Below the pieces are notes generated by a model. That model was given only the letters and a program-made list of their open reading frames with translations. It searched no databases and was not told the DNA's origin. Made by a program: the position numbers and the translations under genes. From NCBI RefSeq assembly GCF_964355755.1, contig NC_092673.1, forward strand, positions 1,555,001 to 1,619,000: DNA of 64,000 bases, written 5' to 3'. Source of the stretch: Antedon mediterranea (lineage: Eukaryota > Echinodermata > Crinoidea > Comatulida > Antedonidae). How positions within the stretch are numbered: the first letter of the stretch is position 1; every line of letters starts with the position of its first letter. Below, piece after piece: positions 41,207-51,634 of the stretch.

Positions 41207-44200
41207 CTGTGTAAAAAAAAGACATACCTAGTGAATAATGTGTTTAATTCCTTTATTTAAAATATAATACCTGTACCGAGGGTCCATAACAATATAATAC
41301 CTGTACCGAGGGTACATAACAGTATAATAACTGTACCGAGGGTACATAACAGTATAATAACTGTACCGAGGGTACATAACAGTATAATAACTGTACTGAG
41401 GGTCCATAACAATATAATAACTGTACTGAGGGTCCATAACAGTATAATAACTGTACCGAGGGTCCATAACAGTATAATAACTGTACCGAGGGTACATAAC
41501 AGTATAATAACTGTACCGAGGGTCCATAACAATATAATAACTGTACTGAGGGTCCATAACAGTATAATAACTGTACCGAGGGTCCATAACAATATAATAC
41601 CTGTACCGAGGGTACATAACAGTATAATAACTGTACCGAGGGTCCCTAACTATATAATAACTGTACCGAGGGTCCATAACAGTATAATAACTGTACTGAG
41701 GGTCCATAACAGTATAATAACTGTACCGAGGGTCCATAACAGTATAATAACTGTACCGAGGGTCCATTATTTATTTCTTTATTCTGATATAAAATTAATA
41801 GGATAAATACACAAAAAAGTACCGAGACGGCAAACTTATTTCCATTGTGGTCCTTAACAGTATAATAACTGTACCGAGGGTCCATAACAGTATAATAACT
41901 GTACCGATAGGGTCCATAACAGTATAATAACTGTACCGATAGGGTCCATAACAATATAATAACTGTACCGAGGGTCCATAACAGTATAATAACTGTACAG
42001 AGGGTACATAACAGTATAATAACTGTACCGATAGGGTCCATAACAATATAATAACTGTACCGAGGGTCCATAACAGTATAATAACTGTACCGAGGGTCCA
42101 TAACAGTATAATAACTGTACCGAGGGTACATAACAGTATAATAACTGTACCGAGGGTCCATAACTATATAATAACTGTACCGAGGGTCCATAACAGTATA
42201 ATAACTGTACCGAGGGTCCATAACAGTATAACAACTGTACCGAGGGTCCATAACAGTATAATAACTGTACCGAGGGTCCATAATAGTATAATAACTGTAC
42301 CGAGGGTCCATAACAATATAATAACTGTACCGAGGGTCCATAACAATATAATAACTGTACCGAGGGTCCATAACAGTGTAATACCTGTACCGAGGGTACA
42401 TAACAGTATAATAACTGTACCGAGGGTCCATAACAATATAATAACTGTACCGAGGGTCCATAACAGTATAATAACTGTACCGAGGGTCCATAACAGTATA
42501 ACAACTGTACCGAGGGTCCATAACAGTATAATAACTGTACCGAGGGTCCATAACAGTATAATAACTGTACCGAGGGTCCATAGCAATATAATAACTGTAC
42601 CGATAGGGTCCATAACAGTATAATAACTGTACCGAGGGTCCATAACAGTATAATAACTGTACCGAGGGTCCATAACAGTATAATAACTGTACCGAGGGTA
42701 CATAACAGTATAATAACTGTACCGAGGGTACATAACAGTATAATAACTGTACCGAGGGTACATACAGTATAATAACTGTACCGAGGGTCCATAACAGTAT
42801 ATAAACTGTACTGAGGGTCCATAACAGTATAATAACTGTACCGAGGGTCCATAACAGTATAAAAACTGTACCGAGGGTACATAACAGTATAATAACTGTA
42901 CCGAGGGTCCATAACAGTATAATAACTGTACCGAGGGTCCATAACAGTATAATAACTGTACCGAGGGTCCATAACAGTATAATAACTGTACCGAGGGTCC
43001 ATAACAGTATAATAACTGTACCGAGGGTACATAACAGTATAATAACTGTACCGAGGGTCCATAACAGTATAATAACTGTACCGAGGGTCCATAACAGTAT
43101 AATAACTGTACCGAGGGTCCATAATAGTATAATAACTGTACCGAGGGTCCATAACAGTATAATAACTGTACCGAGGGTCCATAACAGTATAATAACTGTA
43201 CCGAGGGTCCATAACAGTATAATAACTGTACCGAGGGTACATAACAATATAATACCTGATCGCCAGACACGTCAAAATGTTTGAAGATTTCATTCACCGC
43301 ATCTCCGTAAAAATTGAAAAGAAATCCAAATGTACCGAATTCTTCTGCTGATATGCTTTGACTGCCGTCTTCGTCGAGCAGTTCAAACACCGTCCGAGAA
43401 TGACGGTAGATGAACTGTTTCTCTTCTTTATCCTAAAAGAAAATTGAGAAAGACGAAATATGATGAAGATAATACAATATTCATTGTAAAAATAGTGTTT
43501 AGATCTTAAACATGTATTTTGTACCCACTTTTCGGACACATTCAGCCTTCCTTAAACACTTTCTAAACATGTAGTCTGTATCCAACTCAACACATCAGTG
43601 ACGTGTTGTTAAACATGTGAAGCAATATAAATACACTGTTTAGGTTTTCCGTTTAACAGCTTTGGAGATTTTTTTCCGCCACAGTAAAATCGTATGCACG
43701 CAACGCTAAACACGTACCTAACATGTTGACTGAAAATAATATTAACTTTAGCTTTTAAACACGCTAAAAATGTAACTACCTGTTAAAAAGCTAAATGTGT
43801 GGACAAGTGGGTACAAAATACATGTTTAGGATCTAAACACTATTTTTACAATTAGTTACTTATGACTGCAATGGTCCTTTACCTGTATTGAGATTAGTAT
43901 ACACACAAGCAGGTAGAATTCGTCAAAGTCAATCTGACCAGAGCCATCTACGTCCAACATATCGAAAACTTTGTATATGCGGCTTTTATTCAAATTTGTC
44001 ACATGGTGCATAAACGTATAAAATTGAATGTCTTAAAAAGAAATAAACGATATTATTAAATATTCCGATCACTTTATAGTAAGTAATCATAAACCTAGGG
44101 TAATGATAGAGGATAGTATTCCTAGGCTATATATGGCCGGCTAGGCATAGAGCCTAGGCCGAGAGATTGGGCCAGAGCCTCCAGAGGCCTAAGTTTCTAA

Positions 44201-44349
44201 ACCACGTACCACCTACCATTAATTGCCATCTGATCATGAACGTCCAACAGTTTAAAATATTCTAATACTATTTTAACATTCTTCGCGGTCAAAAAGCAGT
44301 AGGTCTTATCCAAATGCAGGTATTGCAAAATGCTCGATTTTATTTTCAT
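40994..44349 (-). CDS. EFCAB9: EF-hand calcium-binding domain protein 9
   Basis: Four exons (44349-44217, 44031-43883, 43432-43256, 41206-40994) give 223 aa. The N terminus (SSILQYLHLDKTYCFLTAKN), HHVTNL, DMLDVDGSGQIDFDEFYLLV and YRHSRTVF all match mammalian EFCAB9, which with CATSPERZ forms the Ca2+/pH-sensing module on the sperm flagellar CatSper channel. Loops seen: 71-82 DVDGSGQIDFDE, 114-125 DEDGSQSISAEE and 148-159 DVSGDQALDYKE; a degenerate one sits near residue 36. From residue 165 a K/R/E/Q-rich, probably helical tail follows. The start is the first ATG, in MKIKSSILQY. The third loop is split by an intron filled with a 30-bp minisatellite. Role in sperm is known from mouse; here it is inferred. 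Confidence 0.93.
41261..43256. repeat. 30-bp minisatellite filling the last EFCAB9 intron, about 64 copies
   Basis: Unit CATAACAGTATAATAACTGT then ACCGAGGGTC. Two blocks (41261-41768 and 41850-43256) are separated by 81 bp of unrelated sequence. A few 33-bp units carry an extra ATA (CCGATAGGG). The array touches the exon 3 donor. Period 30 and lack of stops create minus-strand frames up to 533 codons that are not genes. Confidence 0.97.
43256..43432 (-). CDS. EFCAB9: EFCAB9 exon 3
   Basis: 59 codons from acceptor TCTTTTAG to donor CAG|GTATTA. Contains QFIYRHSRTVFELLDEDGS and ends mid-loop at FDVSGDQ. The donor is directly adjacent to, and matches, variant units of the 30-bp array. Confidence 0.93.
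43484..43851. mobile_element. 368-bp MITE with 50-bp terminal inverted repeats
   Basis: The ends 43484-43533 and 43802-43851 are reverse complements over about 50 bp with two mismatches (TTGTAAAAATAGTGTTTAGA at the tip). No coding capacity. It occupies most of EFCAB9 intron 2. No clear target-site duplication was found, so superfamily is open. Confidence 0.8.
43883..44031 (-). CDS. EFCAB9: EFCAB9 exon 2 with canonical EF-hand
   Basis: Acceptor TTTTTAAG, donor GTAAAG. Contains FYTFMHHVTNLNKSRIY and the full EF loop DVDGSGQIDFDE, in which all acidic positions fit calcium binding. Confidence 0.94.
44217..44349 (-). CDS. EFCAB9: EFCAB9 exon 1
   Basis: MKIKSSILQYLHLDKTYCFL through LEYFKLLDVHDQMAIN, phase 1 at donor GTAGGT. 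It closely parallels human LWYLYLDKIYCLLSVRNVK. Confidence 0.92.
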
Positions 44350-44451
44350 TTCTGCTGCTCTCTGTGGTTCCCGCAAAAAAAGTTTGAAATTAATGTCAAA
44401 TTCGACGGATAGAAAATACGCGCGCGCGGGTGCGTATAATCATCATCATGT

Positions 44452-44503
44452 ACATGGGCACATCACATTTTTTTTGTCATATGAAGTGTAGACAGAGCTT
44501 TAC
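44452..44503 (+). mobile_element. Family A MITE, copy 7, right end only
   Basis: GGGCACATCACATTTTTTTT then GTGTAGACAGAGCTTT. Lies about 100 bp upstream of the EFCAB9 start codon. Confidence 0.65.
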
Positions 44504-44635
44504 GGCAGCAGAGAGGGAGTGCTTAATTATAATGTTCATTATTACCGCCCCGTATCATAATTTAATCAAAGTTGTTCAAAATATACAAGAAATTCAAATA
44601 TTATGCACTGTGGGTATGTATCTTTCTTTACCAAC

Positions 44636-44682
44636 TTACTCGCAAGAGAATGTTCCATTATCCAAAAAGGGGTGTCCAGAAT
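44636..44682. repeat. Dispersed repeat fragment shared with 46594
   Basis: GCAAGAGAATGTTCCATTAT followed by CCAAAAAGGGGTGTCCA also occurs, with one or two changes, at 46594-46632. Both lie shortly after a family A MITE end, so the two may have moved or been duplicated together. Confidence 0.55.
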
Positions 44683-45452
44683 ACAAACTCCATTCTCATA
44701 TTCCAATCGTTAAAATCAAGAACTGAAAACGGTCACACGAATAAAATAACCCCTCTATTTCTTTGTCTATTATATTATTTTATTTCATATTTTACACTTA
44801 CTATGAGTTTATGTAAAATCATTACAATTTCACATCAACAGACAACTTTATTATAGCTTATTAGCGTCTATGTTACCTTTATTAAATATCATACAAATAT
44901 TTACTTATTTATTTACTCCTAATCGCACTTATTGCTGGTGTTGCTATGGAATGAAGACTTTAGTGGTCTCAACTGCATTTTTAGAAAGCCCAACGATACG
45001 GTAAGTATTTCAATTTGTTATTATTCTTTATTCGTAGATCCATATTTCCACATAAATAAATCTTACACAATTTATGTCTATACCTTTTACATTCACAATT
45101 TGAATTATTATATTATACATTATTTATAAGCTTTAGTATGGCATTGAATAATATGCATCAATTTCTCCATGAGATTCGCCGAGAAATGTCATTTGTCAAT
45201 CGTTGGATGACAGAAGAATTTAAAGGGTTGCTCTGTAAACCAACCACCGCATTTTGTCCTACGTTACATTGTAACCAGAAAAATATTTACGTAGTGTAGT
45301 CTTGTATTTTTGTAAAACAAAACATAGATCTTCTATTATCACGATACTCCCGGGTGATGAAGTGAGGAAACACCAAAACTTTTTGAAATTAGTTTTAATT
45401 TGTTATGTTATAAATTGTAATAATATTCCTAACAAACGATTTCACAGTTTAT

Positions 45453-45641
45453 CTAAGCCCTTTTTCTGAGATTGTAAATAATTAAACAGAGTCCTATAAC
45501 AGCGATGACGGCAAAGAGTACAGCTATGACGATGAAGGCGGGCGAGTTGATGGGTGTTTCTGTGTCTGGTGCCTCGGCAGGAATCATGTTAGTGGTGTTC
45601 AACATAAAGCCTAGCGACCAGGCTAAACTTACGCCGTTAAC
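45453..45641 (-). CDS. ENTPD: ENTPD last exon: second membrane segment and stop
   Basis: VNGVSLAWSLGFMLNTTNMI then PAE, as in CD39 (WTLGYMLNLTNMIPAE), followed by a hydrophobic helix AFIVIAVLFAVIAVIGLCLI, NLRKRA and TAG. TTTATT hexamers (minus AATAAA) lie at 45027-45032 and 44847-44852. Confidence 0.95.
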   Translation of the reverse strand, partial: VNGVSLAWSLGFMLNTTNMIPAEAPDTETPINSPAFIVIAVLFAVIAVIGLCLIIYNLRKRA

Positions 45642-48600
45642 CTGAAACCAAAGAGAACAGTTTTATTATTGTTTCAAAATTTCAAAATAATGTTAATTAA
45701 ATTAAACTCAAAATACTCGCAAAAATAAATCATAAAGATTTGGTGGCGATTTCGATTGATTTCATCCAGTGCTACCAACCGCCTGCTTAAGCGTGGTTCA
45801 TACTAGAACCAAAGTTCTTTGCTAGAACGCAAAGTGTTGTATTGCGTAATCACAAGTGGGAAGGAAAACCAACGATGTAACAGTGCTTCAAACATCGCAC
45901 GTTTGATTTCATGCAGGCGGGGTTATTTTTACGTCGCTAGTAGTATAGTGGGAACCAAACCTGCTCCAACAACAAACAAAACTGCACAGAAAGCCGTGCA
46001 TACACTAATTTACATAAAGGTGTTCAACCATCGAAGAATGTAGGCCTAATTGTGCATTATAAACTATAGTCTTCCGAATCTCTCCAGTGCCTCTCTCTGC
46101 CTTCTCTCCATTGAGTATTAAAAGGCTTGTAATGCAGTAAATCTATTCCCGTTTCGATTGTCCGTTGTCAACTATGTCATTAAATGAATTGAATAATTCT
46201 ACCAGACTTACCTTTTTAACGAATTTTATGTTCCAATTTTCTTCTGTGAATTTAAATCCCCTGGTGAGTACTGCATATACATAGTTGATATTAAAACAAT
46301 ATGATTTCACGTATTCAACTTTGGTGATGTCTTTTACCTGGAGAGGTATAATATTTGAAATAAAAATAAGGAAAGATTATGACCGAAACAAATGGAGAAA
46401 CAAACTTCCTATTGTTGAACCTACAATGAGGTAGCGAACAGAAATACTTAACAACTTAAACCTGCATAAATAAACAGGAGTTAAGCTCCGTCTACACAAA
46501 ATAAGCGCCCAAATAATGGTAGCGATATGACGTCATCGTGTCCATTTTTTTCCACATATAACAAGGTTGATGGTGTAAGACAGCGCTTTACACGCAAGAG
46601 AATGTTCCATTATCCAAAGAGGGGTGTCCATCAAACTACGTTCTCTTAAGTAGCTTTCCTACACTACTACTAGGCTGCCTATTTGTTTCCTTTTGTTTAT
46701 GACCAACAATCATTGAAATGTTATCGCATAAACTTACATCATTCCAGTTTTTCTGACAAAAACTTAAACCGGTTTCGTGGATTTCTGATATTTTTGCATT
46801 TTCCCCTAGACCCGTACCAGATACTGCGTAGAAAAATCCACTGAAAGCCTGCGAATTTAAAACACACACAATTTATAAATAGGCATAAATGGTTGCGAGT
46901 CCACTACAACTAAACAGAAAAATACAAAATATTTCAAATTATGAATAAAAGTCAAGTAAAGCTTGGTTTCCACGATACGCAAAGACCTATGCGCAATGCT
47001 GTCAAGTGAGTTGATCAATCACAAGCGACAGTTCGGATTATCATCATGATTGCTTTTGTTGCTTCAAAATTTGACCAATCTTAAGCTTGGTTCCCACTAG
47101 CGACGCAACGCAACGACGTATTGACGCAAAGTGCTGTATTGGACGACAAACAGTGCTGCAAACATCGCAGGTTTGATTTCACGCAGGAGGGGGAAAACAC
47201 AATTAGTTTAAGGGCATTTTCTTACGTTGCGTAGGTTGCGTCGTTACGTTGCGTCGCTAGTGGGAACCAAGCTTTAAAGATAAGATACAGTCAATATGGA
47301 ATAAAAAGAAAACATACCATGAAGTTACCATATGGCGCTGGTTGGAACTGGCTATTTAGTCCACACGACTTATGGGTACATCTTACGGACGATGACGACA
47401 CCATATTTAATGCTTTTCGTCTACATTCAGTGCCATTACCGACACCGACTAATTTGAAGGTTTCATTTGGTGAAATTGGAATATCAGAAGGCTTTTGTGT
47501 GCATGGTAACGACCATATATAAGACTGCTTTATGGATTCGTTGAAACCAGCGTGTCCACACGGATCGTGTACTACTTTTGCAAACCCTGCATCCTGTAAT
47601 GAATAACAATGACAAGGTAATCGGTCAAGGAAAACCCGCTTCAAATTTCATACAAATACACTGACCGACGGTCAATCACCACCCACCCCAGGAGGGGTGA
47701 AGACCCCACCCACCTCAGGAGGGGTGAAGACCCACGTACCTCAGGAGGGGTGAAGACCCCACGTACCCCAGGAGGGATGAAGACCCCACGTACCTCAGGA
47801 GGGGTGAAGACCCCACGTACCTCAGGAGGGGTGAAGACCCCACGTACCCCAGGAGGGGTGAAGACCCCACGTACCCCAGGAGGGGTGAAGACCCCACGTA
47901 CCTCAGGAGGGGTAAAGACCCCACGTACCCCAGGAGGGGTGAAGACCCCACGTACCCCAGGAGGGGTGAAGACCCCACGTACCTCAGGAGGGGTGAAGAC
48001 CCCACGTACCTCAGGAGGGGTGAAGACCCCACGTACCCCAGGAGGGGTGAAGACCCCACGTACCCCAGGAGGGGTAAAGGGTAGGCCTACAATTTAGTAT
48101 ACAAAATATAATTAACACAAGATGGTCTATTATTCCAGGACGGGTGAATGGCATAATTTACAAACTATTAGCAATTAAAGATGAGATCATCGTCATCATG
48201 TAATAAATGGTTATGCTGGCATACTCAAGTAATACATTGAATTTAAACATTTCTTTTCAAACCAACAAATGGTTTTGAAAATTTGTAAAGAAAAAGTTAT
48301 ATTCATTCAGTACAGAGACATGGACATTTAAAATGAAACACAGTGATACTTTAAAAATGTGAATATTAGTCTTCTTTTGATGGACCCTTTCATGAATGTA
48401 CATATTACGTCTAAGATATGCATCAACTTACCTTAATTAATTGGGCTAAATATTGTCTTCTAGCCTCATTAGCACCATAGCAAAGGTAACTCATACTATA
48501 CACGCTATAATTCACCCCATATAGTCGGAGTTTATTTATTTGTGCGTGTGATATGCTCTCTGCGTTTTCTGGTATAAAAGAAATCTGCATCGAAGCGCCC

Positions 48601-51589
48601 CCTAGATCAAGAGCTCCTATAGTTGATTTAGGTTTAGAGTAAAATAACGAACGAACATGTCGGGAGAACGTTTTTGGACTCTGAAATTATTTTAAAAATA
48701 TCATTAGCATCATGGAAACAAACGATACAAGTATTTGACTGGAAGTTGGGTCTTGGTTGAATTTAACCATTTTTTTTTCTAAGAAAGAGATAACTTTTTT
48801 AATTCATTTAAATTGTTCATGTTTTTGGGGGGAAATACATCTTGGTATTTTCTTTTATGGTGCAGCGAAAGAGGGGAACTACTATTTTGTTATGTAAATT
48901 CGCTATAAAGATTATATAACTTATTAATTACCTCTTCTAGTGTTTTCATTATATAATTTGTTGATATCCAGCCTGAGATTCCCTCTTCGTCGCCGTCTAT
49001 TATTCGGGCGTCATTATCGTTACGAAAGTCGAACTTCGAATTGTGTAGATATTTTCGTACCGACGTAAAAATAGCATTACTGATGGACGGATTGCGCTCA
49101 CTGCAGGAGAGCAATAAAAGTGGAATATTAAATGAAATGCGGATATATACCCGTAGGCCTAGCGAACATAAAACATACAGGATTGGATATTAATGTTGAT
49201 CGTGTTCTACATATTCCTCACGAGTAAATTAATATAGAATGATCGACAATGTTGATGGTTTAGCAGCGTATTCAAATTAAACAGTGAACGATCGCAAAGT
49301 CAGGCGCTTTTGGCGTCAACTTTATTACACTGACTAGCCACATTACCGTAATGTACACGCATGCGTTACGGAATACGGTAGATGAGAATTAGTAAGAGTT
49401 TGAGACACGCTTAACGGGAACGGATGTTAATACGGTATGACAGCAGACGCTTTGTCCCACTTAAATAATATATGGTTTGTGAAATCAATAGAAAATACAC
49501 GAAGTAAAAGTTATCCTATTGTTATAGCTTACAGCAAGCCATTAAGAAGAGCCATTTAGTATTTTACTTAAGACTACAGAATTGGGTTAAGTCTTTTATA
49601 TAATTCACGTTCTGGTAGCTAGGTATACGCCTTGTGAAGTCATGTTATACTGTAAATCATTTAAATTATTAACGAAATAGTATTCGTTGGTTACTCTTTC
49701 AAAATTTCCCCTTTAAAAATCGTTATCACCTTTACCGTTGTGATTATGATGAAGTAGTGATTATAACGACGTAGTAATTATGATGACGTAGTGATTATGA
49801 TGACGTAGTGGCATTTATATAAAGCCTTTATTAGCTATTTTTGCTATATTCCTGTCAATTAAAAAAAATGGTATTAACTTACTCCACAATTCTCATTCCG
49901 GCTGTTGCTCCTAGAAATGCTCGAGTGACATCTTTCGGAGCTGGCAGCTCTGTCGCATTCACACAAGTTTCCAGCGCTGAGCCCGCGTCCTCTGGATGCG
50001 TGTCAAAGGTCGATAGTGCTAAATTATTAAGTAAAGTATGGTTATGGTTAAATGTGTTAATGTTGTTCGCTGATTTTGAAAAGGAATACATTATATGGAA
50101 ATAAATCGAACCCTATGAATAACGCTTTACTATAGCACCATGTACGAATTGTTCCTTCTCTTACAGACGTACCTACCACACTCTTATGTATCGTACTCTC
50201 TGATTGGTTACTTATTACAGCCTCTCATGCAACAACTTTACGGTGGTTCCCACTAGAGACGCAACGCATGGACGTAGACGCAAAGCAAACGAGTTGGCCA
50301 ATCACAAGCGAAAATTCGGATCATCCATCGCGTGTGATTGGTCACCGTGAAATGACTTAAGTTTTTGCGTCTCTAGTGGGAACCAAGTACAGTATTAGCG
50401 GCAACACAAGGGCGTACGCACAACTTGCGTGACCAAGTAACTACCGTTACACTTACGCCCTTGTGGGAAGCAAGCTTTAAACTTCCACTTACCTTCGCCA
50501 TCAGTGCAAACAGCAGTTTCTTCTACAACCCCGGTCCCATTAACTTTGCCGCCTGGCCATCTATACACGTAAAGTCGTGTGCCCGTCGATCCAGCATCAA
50601 ACACAACACCATACTATACATATTAAAATAAAGTTTAATGCGTCTCAATTTACATACAGACCCAATACAGAAGACAATGCACTGTGTAGATAATTGTATA
50701 AAAAAGGCTCTCAAACCATGTGCGCTCGCAGTGGCAGATCTAGGATTTTGAAATTTGTACGGTGGTGGTGAGGACAGGGCCTAAAATTGTATGTGCCGAA
50801 CTGAAATTGGTGTCCTATCTTTTGCATTACAATTGACAAAATGTAGGAGGGAGGGCGGCTGGGCCCTTGAATCCGCCTATGTCTTTACTGAAATCCTATA
50901 GAGGAGCGACACTAATTGTTCCCCATTAACAAATTGTAAAGATATATTAACACTTGCCAATAATGTGATAAACCTAAATGTAATTCATTTTTAATGTGAA
51001 AATTACATATTTAATGTTAAACATGAAATACATGTGGCGTTTTAAAGATTAACCATTTCATACATAAATCATTTTTATTTATCGATTACGAACTCATCTG
51101 TATTAATGTATACGTGTTAACGTTTATGAATTCGTTATAAACCCTGTAGCTGCTGAATATAAATCAGAATTGTATCAGCATAGAATAAAATTGTATCTTA
51201 AAAATCTAATCACTAAATTCGTTTAGAGTTTTAAACATTAGTTCATGGGTTAATCGATATTACGGTATAGATTTGTAGATTTAAAATTTGAATGCATTTG
51301 TAAAACGCTTAAAATATATATTTAAAGTCACGAATAGGCCTATACAGTTTTAAGATTGTTATTTACCGTTTTATATTTATTTGTTATTTATATATTTAAT
51401 ATGATATATAAAAAGTACAAAACGATAGCACACAACTAAGAAAGTTTGTATTACAAACACAATTTTAAACATCTATAAAAATACAACTATATTACAAAAA
51501 AATTTTGAACAATATACAATAAATTAATAAAATGGGAATAATAAAATATAGTAAATAAAAATTAAGTTCTATGCACTGCTATTTAATTG

Positions 51590-51634
<45 letters not shown>

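Noticed and set aside
41228-43390. Long minus-strand open frames (up to 533 codons) with 10-residue repeats such as YSYYTVMDPR
   Set aside because: They are read-through of the 30-bp array, which has a period divisible by 3 and few stops. All three minus frames are open and the EFCAB9 exons splice around the region.
47715-48097. GVKTPRTPG repeat protein on the plus strand
   Set aside because: 27-bp minisatellite inside an ENTPD intron; both strands are open.
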